The position numbers and the translations under genes were made by a program. The notes below the pieces were generated by a model. That model was not told the DNA's origin, searched no databases, and saw only the letters and a program-made list of their open reading frames with translations. This document shows, piece by piece, positions 7,665 through 15,897 of a stretch of 17,562 nt of DNA. The number at the start of each line of letters is the position of its first letter. Positions within the stretch are counted from its first letter, which is position 1. Origin of the DNA: Clostridia bacterium. GTDB lineage: Bacteria; Bacillota; Clostridia; Oscillospirales; Acutalibacteraceae. The stretch covers positions 1 to 17,562 of the forward strand of contig CAAGND010000230.1 of assembly GCA_900771185.1 (NCBI GenBank), in the 5' to 3' direction.

Positions 7665-9596
7665 TTGAACAGTAAAAAGATATTAACGCTGATTCCTTAT
7701 ATTCTTATCCCTGTGATGATAATTGTCGGCGTTTCGTATTACGCCAGTCTGCAAAAACAGGAAAAGCTCGAGTATTATGAGGTGGTTCAGCTCTTTGATG
7801 AACACAAGGTTGAGGAATATACCCTCAACATGTCCAGCGGAGCTTTGAAATTCAAAGTCAAGGGCGAAAATAAGGTAAGAAGCTATTCCATACCCAACGT
7901 AAGTATATTCCAGGAGGATATACACAACGGAGTTATCGAATATAACAGAGAGCATCCCGATGCTCCCATAAAGGCAAACTACGAGACCGGTTCTGCGGGT
8001 ACGATGCTGATGAACATTGTGCCTACTCTTCTGATGTTCCTTGTTCTCGGCAGTCTTCTGTTCTTTATGTTCCGCAGGATGAATCAAACCATGTCGAACG
8101 AGACGAACAGAACACTGTCTTTCGGCAAAGCCAAAGTTAAACGGGCAAAGGACGAGAAACGCAAAACAACCTTTGACGATGTTGCCGGCGCGGATGAGGA
8201 GAAGGAGGAACTCTCCGAAATCGTTGAATTTCTCAAAAATCCCAGCCGATTCAATTCTCTCGGTGCACGCATACCGAGGGGTGTTCTGCTTGTCGGCCCT
8301 CCCGGAACCGGTAAAACATTGCTCGCCAGAGCTGTGGCGGGTGAGGCTGATGTTCCGTTCTTTTCAATATCGGGCTCGGATTTTGTTGAGATGTATGTTG
8401 GTGTCGGTGCATCGAGAGTCAGGGATCTTTTCAATGAGGCAAAGAAAAACTCACCTTCGATAATATTTATAGATGAAATTGATGCCGTTGGTCGTCACAG
8501 AGGCGCAGGTATGGGCGGCGGTCATGATGAACGCGAGCAGACCCTCAATCAGTTGCTTGTTGAGATGGACGGTTTCGGAGCAAACGAGGGCGTTATCATT
8601 ATAGCGGCAACTAACCGTCCTGATATCCTTGACCCGGCGCTTCTCAGACCCGGCAGATTTGACCGTCAGGTAACTGTCGGATATCCTGACCTCAAAGGCC
8701 GTGAGGCTATTCTTAAGGTTCATGCGCGCGGCAAGCCTCTTGCACCGGATGTCAAACTGTCGGTTATCGCAAAGACCACAATTGGTTTCACGGGTGCGGA
8801 TCTTGAAAACCTCCTCAATGAGGCAGCGCTTCTCTCCGCTCGCCGCGGCAAGAAAGCTATAACCATGGTCGAAATTGAAGAGGCTATGGTCAAAGTCGTT
8901 GTTGGTACAGAGAAAAAATCACGCAAAATGAGCGATAAGGAAAAGAAGCTCACTGCCTATCACGAGGCGGGTCACGCTGTTTCCTCGTTCTATCTTGAAA
9001 ATGAAGACCCTGTCCACCAGGTGTCTATTATTCCGAGAGGGCAGGCTGGAGGGTATACTCTCTATCTGCCCAAGGATGACACAAGCTACCGTTCCAAGAA
9101 TGAGATGCTTGATAATCTTGTCGGGCTCCTCGGCGGACGTGTTGCCGAGGCTCTTGTGATAGGTGATATTTCAACAGGCGCTTCAAATGATATTGAGCGC
9201 GCAACGGAGCTTGCCCGCAGTATGGTGACAAAATACGGCATGAGCGACAAGCTCGGCCCGATAACCTATGGCTCAGGTAATGACGAGGTGTTCCTCGGCA
9301 GAGATTATTCACATATGCGCAATTATTCTGAGGAGACTGCCGCTGAGATTGATGAGGAAATAAACGCCATTATAAAGAATGCTTATGACAGAACCAAAAA
9401 CATTCTCACAGAGCATATCGATCGTTTGCACTCTGTTGCCAAGGCACTCATCGAGCGTGAGAAGATTGATGGTGATGAGTTTAAGGCGCTTATGAACGGC
9501 GAGACATTGCCGCCTCTTAGCCTTGAGTCGGCAGATGAGAAAAGTTCTGATATAAAGGATGAAAGCGACGCTCAGGCTCAACCTGCGGAGGAGTAA
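7665..9596 (+). CDS. ftsH: ATP-dependent zinc metalloprotease FtsH
   Basis: This 643-residue protein is the hexameric membrane AAA+ protease that degrades misassembled membrane proteins and some regulators. Two membrane segments (about residues 8-26 and 111-135) flank an extracytoplasmic domain of about 85 residues. The AAA module has Walker A GPPGTGKT (211-218), Walker B FIDEIDAV (D270, E271), the GVGASRVRDLF pore-region segment and RPGRFDRQV. The protease domain has the zinc motif HEAGH (H433, E434, H437) and the third ligand D509 in GASNDIERAT. The start is a TTG with AAGGAG eleven bases upstream. The first in-frame ATG (residue 18) would cut into the first membrane segment, so the TTG is preferred. 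The tail is short and acidic, as is common. Confidence 0.97.
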   Translation: MNSKKILTLIPYILIPVMIIVGVSYYASLQKQEKLEYYEVVQLFDEHKVEEYTLNMSSGALKFKVKGENKVRSYSIPNVSIFQEDIHNGVIEYNREHPDAPIKANYETGSAGTMLMNIVPTLLMFLVLGSLLFFMFRRMNQTMSNETNRTLSFGKAKVKRAKDEKRKTTFDDVAGADEEKEELSEIVEFLKNPSRFNSLGARIPRGVLLVGPPGTGKTLLARAVAGEADVPFFSISGSDFVEMYVGVGASRVRDLFNEAKKNSPSIIFIDEIDAVGRHRGAGMGGGHDEREQTLNQLLVEMDGFGANEGVIIIAATNRPDILDPALLRPGRFDRQVTVGYPDLKGREAILKVHARGKPLAPDVKLSVIAKTTIGFTGADLENLLNEAALLSARRGKKAITMVEIEEAMVKVVVGTEKKSRKMSDKEKKLTAYHEAGHAVSSFYLENEDPVHQVSIIPRGQAGGYTLYLPKDDTSYRSKNEMLDNLVGLLGGRVAEALVIGDISTGASNDIERATELARSMVTKYGMSDKLGPITYGSGNDEVFLGRDYSHMRNYSEETAAEIDEEINAIIKNAYDRTKNILTEHIDRLHSVAKALIEREKIDGDEFKALMNGETLPPLSLESADEKSSDIKDESDAQAQPAEE

Positions 9597-9622
9597 TATT
9601 TTTTAAAGAGGTGTTACCGGTC

Positions 9623-10333
9623 ATGAAAAAGAATCTGACAAAGATCTTTCTTGGTATTGCAGTTGTTGCCGCAGGAGTAATTTTCCTTGGTTCGGCATTT
9701 GGTTTCTGGTCGCTTGAAAGCCTTAGCGGCTGGTGGACGGTTTTAATTATAGCGCCTGCAATAGGAAGCATAATTTCGACCGGTATACAGTTTTGGAACA
9801 CGGCGGCAGTTGCCGTCGGGGTGTGGCTGCTTCTTAAATGCCATCCTGAGTGGGTTCCTCCAGAGAAGATAAATCATTTTGCTATCGCAATAGCGCTTGT
9901 CGCTATCGGATTCTGGCTTATTTTTAGCTCGCTGAGAACAAAGCACATGCGCACGCAGCTCGCACAGGACGGCGTCCCGGCATCAGAGGAAAATCATCCG
10001 ACATATACTACCGTATGCTCCGGTGCTGTTTATAAAAACAGCAGCGGTCACTTTACCGGGGGACATTTTTCGGCGATATTCGGAGGTCTTGATGTAGATT
10101 TGAGCAACGCTGTCATCAACGAGGAAATAACTATTGATGTCACGGCGATTTTCGGTGGAGTTGATGTGTATTTACCGCCGAATGTCAGAGTGGAGTATTC
10201 CGACGGAGCTTCAATTCTTGGTGGTATAGATAACAAGCTTCCCGGAAATTCAGACACTACCGCACCGCTTGTGCATATAAAGCATTTCAATTTCTTCGGC
10301 GGCACAGATTTGAAGCTCAAAAACAATTTATAA
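9623..10333 (+). CDS. LiaF-like multi-pass membrane protein with C-terminal beta-repeat domain
   Basis: The 236-residue product has four predicted membrane segments in its first 110 residues (IFLGIAVVAAGVIFLG, WWTVLIIAPAIGSIIS, AVAVGVWLLL, AIAIALVAIGFWLIFSS). A soluble C-terminal domain follows, with repeated strand motifs: FSAIFGGLDVDL, VTAIFGGVDVYL, SILGGIDNKL and FNFFGGTDLKL. This F-G-G-x-D pattern is typical of the C-terminal domain of LiaF and related cell-wall-antibiotic-response proteins, which restrain LiaSR-type kinases in Bacillus. No lia kinase or regulator is nearby, so that role is only inferred. A GTG twelve bases upstream (9611) is in frame but lies inside AAAGAGGTG, which fits better as the ribosome site for the ATG at 9623. 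It is the last gene before a strong terminator and probably shares the ftsH transcript. Confidence 0.75.
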   Translation: MKKNLTKIFLGIAVVAAGVIFLGSAFGFWSLESLSGWWTVLIIAPAIGSIISTGIQFWNTAAVAVGVWLLLKCHPEWVPPEKINHFAIAIALVAIGFWLIFSSLRTKHMRTQLAQDGVPASEENHPTYTTVCSGAVYKNSSGHFTGGHFSAIFGGLDVDLSNAVINEEITIDVTAIFGGVDVYLPPNVRVEYSDGASILGGIDNKLPGNSDTTAPLVHIKHFNFFGGTDLKLKNNL

Positions 10334-10346
10334 CAAATATTTTTAC

Positions 10347-10379
10347 AGGACCGGCATTTTGTGCCGGTTCTTGTTTTTT
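10347..10379 (+). terminator. Intrinsic terminator of the rnjA-ftsH-LiaF run
   Basis: A stem with core ACCGGCA (10350-10356) and TGCCGGT (10362-10368) closes a five-base TTTTG loop. It extends by three further pairs (one G-U) and runs into TTGTTTTTT. It lies 14 bases past the LiaF-like stop codon and separates the long run from the topoisomerase unit. Confidence 0.9.
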
Positions 10380-10436
10380 CTGCGTATAATAAGCATTGTT
10401 CAAAAACACTTGAACCGCTTCTGTTGTGTTCTTTGT

Positions 10437-10466
10437 TTGACAAAATACCAATATATGGTGTATAAT
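10437..10466 (+). promoter_or_regulatory. Sigma-A promoter of the topoisomerase unit
   Basis: A perfect TTGACA (10437-10442) and a perfect TATAAT (10461-10466) are separated by 18 bases. Predicted transcription start is near 10473, giving a leader of about 30 bases that contains GGAGGT seven bases before the parE-like ATG. It sits directly after the upstream terminator, so the unit has its own transcription start. Confidence 0.88.
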
Positions 10467-10502
10467 AAAATATATAATGCAATAATTATGGAGGTCTGCC
10501 AA

Positions 10503-12482
10503 ATGGCAAACAAAGCTGCCTATGACAATGACAGCATTGAGGTACTGAAGGGTGCTGATAGGGTTCGCAAAAAACCGGCGGTAATTTTCGGCTCGGATGG
10601 AATTGAGGGATGTGAGCACGCTGTCTTTGAAATAATTTCAAACTCGGTTGACGAGGCCCGCGAGGGCTTCGGCGACACGATAGTTGTCACCCGTTTTGAG
10701 GACAAGTCCGTTGAAGTTCAGGATTTCGGACGCGGTCTGCCTGTGGGCTATAATCAAAAAGAGAAGCGCTATAACTGGGAACTTCTTTTCTGTGAGATGT
10801 ATGCGGGCGGAAAATATAAGACAAACGATGGTGGAAGCTATCAGTATTCACTGGGCACCAATGGTCTCGGCCTTTGTGCTACTCAGTATGCTTCAGAGTA
10901 TATGGAGGCGGAGATTCATTCCGGCGGCTTTTGCTATAAGCTCAGCTTTAAAAAGGGTAAGCCTGTCGGAAAGATGAGAGAGGAACCGTATGGTAAAAAG
11001 GACACGGGAACTCGCATCAAATGGAGACCTGACCTTGCAGTTTTCACTGATATTGATATTCCGCTTGAATATTTTCAGGATATAATGCGCCGTCAGGCAA
11101 TAGTCAATGCGGGAATAAAGTTTATACTTAAAAATCAAAAAGATTCAAAATTTGAAACTTTTGAGTATGTGTATGAAAAGGGCATAGTGGATCATGTTAA
11201 AGAGACTGTTGGGGATAACGCTCTGACTTCAATCAACTTCTGGACAGCAGAACGAACCGGACGTGACAGAGCCGACCAACCGGACTATAATCTGAAAATT
11301 AATGCCGCAGTCTGTTTCTCCAACAAGGTTCAGCTCAAGGAGTTTTATCATAACTCAAGCTTCCTGGAGCATGGCGGTGCCCCTGAAAAGGCGGTCAAAA
11401 GCGCCTTTGTTTCTCAGATTGACACCTATCTCAAGCAGAACGGCAAATATCTCAAATCCGATGCAAAAATCAATTTTCAGGATGTCGAGGATTGTCTTGT
11501 GCTTGTGACATCCTCGTTTTCAACGAACACCTCCTATGAAAACCAGACAAAAAAGGCCATAACCAACAAATTTATCCAGGAGGCGATGACCGATTTCTTT
11601 AAGCATCAGCTTGAGGTATATTTTATTGAAAACAAGCTGGATGCGGACAAGATATGTGATCAGGTTTTGATAAATATGAGAAGCCGCATCAAGGCGGAAA
11701 CAACGCGGCTTAACATCAAACGTACTCTGCAGAGTAACAATGACATGGCGAACAGGGTGCAGAAGTTTGTGGATTGCCGAAGCCGTGACGTCTCAGAGCG
11801 CGAACTGTTTATAGTTGAGGGAGATTCCGCTCTCGGAGCTTGTAAGCAGGCGAGGGATTCAACCTTTCAGGCAATTATTCCCGTCCGCGGAAAGATATTG
11901 AACTGCCTGAAGGCTGAGTATAATAAAATTTTCGCAAATGACATAATCACGGATCTTATAAAGGTGCTCGGCTGTGGGGTTGAGGTCAAAACTAAAGCTA
12001 TGAAGGATATGGTTGATTTCAATATCGATCAGCTCAGATGGAGCAAGGTTATAATCTGTACCGATGCGGATGTCGACGGTTTCCAGATACGCACTCTCAT
12101 TCTTGCAATGATATACCGTCTTATGCCCACTCTTATAGAAAAGGGCAAGGTGTTTATAGCCGAATCACCTTTATATGAGATAAACACCAAGGATGAGACA
12201 TGGTTTGCTTATACTGAAAAGGAGAAACAGGATATTCTTGATGAGATAGGCAACGGTAAGTTTACCATTCAGCGTTCAAAGGGACTCGGTGAAAACGATG
12301 CCGATATGATGTCGCTGACCACCATGAATCCCTCCACCCGACGACTTATAAAGATAGACCCGACTGATGCGCAGAGAACAGCGGATATGTTTGATCTGTG
12401 GCTCGGAGACAACCTTGCCGGCAGAAAGGATCATATCGCCCGTGAAGGTTATGCGTATATCGCAATGGCGGATGTTTCCTGA
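10503..12482 (+). CDS. parE: Type IIA topoisomerase subunit B (ParE/GyrB-like, divergent clostridial type)
   Basis: This 659-residue protein is the ATPase/Toprim subunit of a type IIA topoisomerase. The GHKL ATPase has E43 and N47 (EIISNSVDEA), D74 and G78 (QDFGRGLP), AGGK (K104), the lid SLGTNGLG (116-123), T170, and a QTK loop (ENQTKKA). The Toprim part has VEGDSA, PVRGKILN and TDADVDG, and the tail has SKGLGE. Its length matches Gram-positive ParE rather than long GyrB. Departures from the usual family are GGLHGVG replaced by LGTNGLG, Lys instead of the Arg equivalent to E. coli GyrB R136, Gln instead of the lid lysine K110, and SKGLGE for YKGLGE. The frame is open further upstream, but GGAGGT supports the ATG at 10503. 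It is followed by its A subunit. The label parE rather than gyrB is inferred. Confidence 0.85.
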   Translation: MANKAAYDNDSIEVLKGADRVRKKPAVIFGSDGIEGCEHAVFEIISNSVDEAREGFGDTIVVTRFEDKSVEVQDFGRGLPVGYNQKEKRYNWELLFCEMYAGGKYKTNDGGSYQYSLGTNGLGLCATQYASEYMEAEIHSGGFCYKLSFKKGKPVGKMREEPYGKKDTGTRIKWRPDLAVFTDIDIPLEYFQDIMRRQAIVNAGIKFILKNQKDSKFETFEYVYEKGIVDHVKETVGDNALTSINFWTAERTGRDRADQPDYNLKINAAVCFSNKVQLKEFYHNSSFLEHGGAPEKAVKSAFVSQIDTYLKQNGKYLKSDAKINFQDVEDCLVLVTSSFSTNTSYENQTKKAITNKFIQEAMTDFFKHQLEVYFIENKLDADKICDQVLINMRSRIKAETTRLNIKRTLQSNNDMANRVQKFVDCRSRDVSERELFIVEGDSALGACKQARDSTFQAIIPVRGKILNCLKAEYNKIFANDIITDLIKVLGCGVEVKTKAMKDMVDFNIDQLRWSKVIICTDADVDGFQIRTLILAMIYRLMPTLIEKGKVFIAESPLYEINTKDETWFAYTEKEKQDILDEIGNGKFTIQRSKGLGENDADMMSLTTMNPSTRRLIKIDPTDAQRTADMFDLWLGDNLAGRKDHIAREGYAYIAMADVS

Positions 12483-12528
12483 TTTTTTTACATCTTCCAA
12501 TGACCAACAAGAAAGGATTTTGATATAG

Positions 12529-14790
12529 ATGGCCGGAAAAAAAGGCAAAAATAATCCCTCAAAGCAGGAGATAGACCCGCTTGAGAGCGGTGTTCATATT
12601 ATCGGCGCGGGTGAAGTTGTCGAACAGCCAATAACGGACACGATAGAAACAAACTATTTTCCGTATGCAATGAGCGTAATAATGTCGCGCGCCATTCCGG
12701 AGATAGACGGTTTCAAACCCTCTCATCGTAAGATACTATATACCATGTATAAAATGGGTCTGCTGACAGGTCCCCGCTCAAAGTCGGCAAACATTGTCGG
12801 GCGCACCATGCAGCTCAACCCCCATGGCGATGCCGCTATCTATGAGACAATGGTGAGACTTTCAAGGGGATATGAGGCGTTGCTGCATCCGTTCGTTGAC
12901 TCAAAGGGTAACTTCGGAAAGGCGTATTCCCGCGATATGATGTGGGCGGCTTCAAGATATACCGAAGCAAAGCTTGAGGCTATAAGCACCGAGCTTTTTC
13001 GCGATATAGATAAGGACACCGTCGATTTCGTCGACAACTATGACAACACCATGAAAGAACCCACTTTACTGCCGGTCACTTTCCCGACGGTTCTTGTCAA
13101 CAGCAACACCGGTATAGCAGTCGGAATGGCAAGTTCCATATGCTCCTTTAATCTGGAAGAGGTCTGCCGCACGACAATAGAGCTTATCAGAAATCCTGAC
13201 CACTGCGTGGCCGATACACTGAAAGCACCTGATTTCGCCGGAGGCGCGAAGATACTCTATGACAGGGAAAAGACGGAGGAGATTTACCGTACAGGCAGAG
13301 GCTCATTTAAGCTCTACGCAAAGTATAGCTATGACAAGGCGAACAACTGCATTGATATAACTGAGATTCCGATGACATCGACATCAACGAGCGAGTCGAT
13401 TATCGAAAAGGTAATTGATCGTGTCCGTGCAGGAGTCATAAAGGAAATAAATGACATTCGTGATGAGACTGACAAGACTGGTCTGAAAATAACCATAGAC
13501 CTCAAAAGAGGAGTGGACCCTGATAAGCTTATGCAGAAGCTCTATCGTATAACTCCGCTGTCAGATTCATTTGCCTGCAACTTCAATGTGCTGATAGCAG
13601 GCACGCCCAGAGTTATGGGTGTTGCAGAGCTTCTCAATGAGTGGATAGCTTTTCGTACTGAGTGTGTGCGCCGCAGAACGTACTTCGACCTCAAAAAAGC
13701 CAAGGAGCGTCTGCATCTTCTGCGCGGACTTGAGAAGATACTGCTCGATATAGACAAGGCGATTAAAATAGTTCGTAACACTCAGGAGGAGAGCGAGGTT
13801 GTGCCGAACCTTATGATAGGATTCGGCATCGACAAAGTTCAGGCCGAATTTGTTGCGGAGATTAAGCTTCGTCACCTCAATCGAGAATACATTCTCAAAA
13901 GAACGCAGGATATCGAAGACCTTGAAAAGCAGGTTGCTGATTTGGAGGATATCCTTGCCAAAAAAGGCAGGGTAGGCGCAATTATTATCAGCGAGCTTGA
14001 AGAGGTTATCAAAAAGTACGGCCAGCCCAGAAAGACAGAGATAATCTATGCATCTGATGTTGAGGAGGAGGAAGAGGAGGAACAAATTCCCGATTACCCA
14101 GTTACTCTTTTCTTCTCCAAAGAAGGATATTTCAAGAAGATAACGCCTCAGTCTTTGAGAATGAGCTCAGAGCAGAAGTTCAAAGAGGGCGATTCACTGC
14201 TCCAGACAGTAGCGTCTGATAACGCCAAGGAATTGCTGTTCTTTACTAATAAATGTCAGGTTTATAAAGCACGTGTCAACGATTTTAAAGACACAAAAGC
14301 GAGTTCTTTGGGCGATTATGTAGCCTCTAAGCTCGGCATGGATGAGGGAGAGACAGCGGTCTATATGGTGGCAACCTCCGACTATGCCGGATATATGCTG
14401 TTCTTCTTTGAAAACGGAAAAGCCGCAAAGGTCGAGCTTTCCGCATATAGGACAAAGACGAACCGCAAAAAGCTCATAAAGGCTTATTCTGATAAGTCTC
14501 CCGTGGCTTCAATAGTTCATATCACTGAGGACAGCGAACTGGTTGTTATTTCGTCAGCAGGGCGTCACTTGCTCATTAACACAGGTTCAATATCACCCAA
14601 GGCTACCAAAGATACTCAGGGTGTGGGTGTGATGAGCTTGAAAAAAGGTCAGAAGGTTATGGCGGTCAGACCTTACAGGCAGGGCGAGTTCGCCAAGGCA
14701 TACAGATATAAGACAAAGAATCTTCCTGCCGCCGGCGCGTTGCTGAGCGCGGAAGATAAGGGCGAACAGCTTGAAATGCCGTTACAATAA
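12529..14790 (+). CDS. parC: Type IIA topoisomerase subunit A (ParC/GyrA-like, divergent clostridial type)
   Basis: This 753-residue protein is the DNA breakage-reunion subunit that pairs with the upstream B subunit. The catalytic tyrosine is Y144 in RYTEAKL, after R143. The quinolone region reads NPHGDAAIYETMVRLS (97-112). E106 fits ParC (E84 in E. coli ParC), but the usual Ser is A102. R54 and H66 are kept, while the next conserved Arg pair reads R67-K68. Coiled-coil segments lie at about 390-500, then an acidic run of seven Glu in an eight-residue stretch near 510. A C-terminal region of about 200 residues follows, with four or more pinwheel-like repeats (LFFSKEGYFKKI, LFFTNKCQVYKA, LFFFENGKAAKV, VVISSAGRHLLI). 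No GyrA box (QRRGGKG) is seen, so decatenation is more likely than supercoiling. The protein ends in QLEMPLQ. The ATG has GAAAGGA eleven bases upstream. Confidence 0.86.
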   Translation: MAGKKGKNNPSKQEIDPLESGVHIIGAGEVVEQPITDTIETNYFPYAMSVIMSRAIPEIDGFKPSHRKILYTMYKMGLLTGPRSKSANIVGRTMQLNPHGDAAIYETMVRLSRGYEALLHPFVDSKGNFGKAYSRDMMWAASRYTEAKLEAISTELFRDIDKDTVDFVDNYDNTMKEPTLLPVTFPTVLVNSNTGIAVGMASSICSFNLEEVCRTTIELIRNPDHCVADTLKAPDFAGGAKILYDREKTEEIYRTGRGSFKLYAKYSYDKANNCIDITEIPMTSTSTSESIIEKVIDRVRAGVIKEINDIRDETDKTGLKITIDLKRGVDPDKLMQKLYRITPLSDSFACNFNVLIAGTPRVMGVAELLNEWIAFRTECVRRRTYFDLKKAKERLHLLRGLEKILLDIDKAIKIVRNTQEESEVVPNLMIGFGIDKVQAEFVAEIKLRHLNREYILKRTQDIEDLEKQVADLEDILAKKGRVGAIIISELEEVIKKYGQPRKTEIIYASDVEEEEEEEQIPDYPVTLFFSKEGYFKKITPQSLRMSSEQKFKEGDSLLQTVASDNAKELLFFTNKCQVYKARVNDFKDTKASSLGDYVASKLGMDEGETAVYMVATSDYAGYMLFFFENGKAAKVELSAYRTKTNRKKLIKAYSDKSPVASIVHITEDSELVVISSAGRHLLINTGSISPKATKDTQGVGVMSLKKGQKVMAVRPYRQGEFAKAYRYKTKNLPAAGALLSAEDKGEQLEMPLQ

Positions 14791-14847
14791 AAAAGACCGT
14801 TTGCAAGGCTTCCCCGCAAAACGGTCGGCGGGAAAACCTTGCAAACG
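14789..14847 (-). terminator. Dual-fold intrinsic terminator of the xre-type gene
   Basis: Read on the minus strand, a 20-pair stem (arms 14828-14847 and 14798-14817, with two G-U pairs) closes a ten-base loop. After three further bases comes T6, complementary to A14789-A14794. A second fold using 14816-14826 and 14795-14804 gives a ten-pair stem with one bulge that abuts the T6 directly. The folds exclude each other. On the plus strand the long stem has two C-A mismatches and no T-tract, so it probably serves the minus-strand gene. The T-tract is the complement of the last two bases of the parC stop codon plus four bases after it. Confidence 0.75.
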
Positions 14848-14938
14848 CATCAAAGACTTTCGCCGCTGATATTAGGTTGTGAAAAAACGGTGAATAAATA
14901 CCTTACAAGTTTTTCCGTTGATAGCATCCCCTGAAGAA

Positions 14939-15865
14939 TTATTTTATTTTATAATAAATTATACCGTACAGGCTTGACTTTTCGTCCCCAAAGGTCTGGA
15001 ACATCACAATTTCAATATATTCCCCGTTGATGGTTTGGTCCAGGCATTTCGTAAGTTCCCCGTTTGTGTATATGTATTTGGCTATTGCATTTTGATAGTC
15101 ATTTGGATACAAATCCTGATTATTGAATGTGCGTTTCCCCAGGATGTCTAATTCTGTTTTATCTGTAACGTCTATTGAGACAATGAACTTTTTTAAATCG
15201 CCCATTGTTATGCCAGGCAAACTCTCTGTGTTTTGGCGCATCTCTCCGATAAAACAGTAGCTACTCTCCGGCCTTCCGTTTTCATATAAAGTGCTTATAT
15301 AAAAAGATCTTCCGTTTTCACAGGTCCCACTCAGGTATATATCGTTGCTACTTCGGTCGCTTTCTAGGAATATGTGTCCTGAGTTTATCAAAAATTCGCC
15401 CTCGGCCCTTGGTCTCTGTGAAATATATCCGTCTACGTTATTTAAAATTGTTACGACATCGTTGCTATAACAATCAATGTATGCGTATTTGACGCCATCG
15501 AATACTCCACGATCCTTTAAAATGGCGTATCCGAAGGCAAGAATAACTATCAGGCATATCAAAAGAACGATTCTATACTTTTTTAGGCTTTTATTTTTGT
15601 TTTTGATTTGCTTTATCACTTGTTCTTCACAGACGTCGGCAAGGTTTTCTTTCGGTACTTTTTTCCCTTCAAGAAGCTCTGATATCGAAACATCAAGTAC
15701 ATCGGCGAGCGATTTCATGGTTTCAATGTCGGGATAGCCTTTGCCTGTTTCCCATTTTGAAACGGCTTTATCCGTTACGTTTACTTTTTCTGCAAGCTCC
15801 TTTTGAGTAAGACAGTGGGCTTTTCTCTGCTCCGCAATAAATTTTCCTACATAAAGTCTGTCCAT
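14939..15865 (-). CDS. Membrane-anchored XRE-family transcriptional regulator
   Basis: The 308-residue product has an N-terminal XRE helix-turn-helix (about residues 6-64; LTQKELAEKVNVTDKAVSKW). A lysine-rich linker leads to one hydrophobic membrane segment (about 98-115). A C-terminal domain of about 190 residues, which I do not recognise, completes it. Lysines before the membrane segment suggest the DNA-binding part is cytoplasmic and the C-terminal part outside. That outer part has four cysteines (in IDCYS, GTCEN, SYCFI and TKCLD). The topology resembles one-component membrane regulators such as CadC/ToxR, but the fold is different and the signal unknown. The gene is oriented against parC and secG and is visibly richer in A+T than its neighbours, which suggests later acquisition. 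AAAAGGAGG lies six bases before the ATG. Confidence 0.85.
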   Translation of the reverse strand: MDRLYVGKFIAEQRKAHCLTQKELAEKVNVTDKAVSKWETGKGYPDIETMKSLADVLDVSISELLEGKKVPKENLADVCEEQVIKQIKNKNKSLKKYRIVLLICLIVILAFGYAILKDRGVFDGVKYAYIDCYSNDVVTILNNVDGYISQRPRAEGEFLINSGHIFLESDRSSNDIYLSGTCENGRSFYISTLYENGRPESSYCFIGEMRQNTESLPGITMGDLKKFIVSIDVTDKTELDILGKRTFNNQDLYPNDYQNAIAKYIYTNGELTKCLDQTINGEYIEIVMFQTFGDEKSSLYGIIYYKIK

Positions 15866-15897
15866 ATTCTGCCTCCTTTTATTGCTGATTTGATTAA

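Noticed and set aside
10359..10502. Long upstream extension of the parE-like frame
   Set aside because: It begins in the terminator and crosses the promoter; GGAGGT and the family N-terminus both favour 10503.
14848..14938. Plus-strand terminator for parC
   Set aside because: Only a five-pair AACGG/CCGTT stem with a long loop was found, without a T-run; not convincing.
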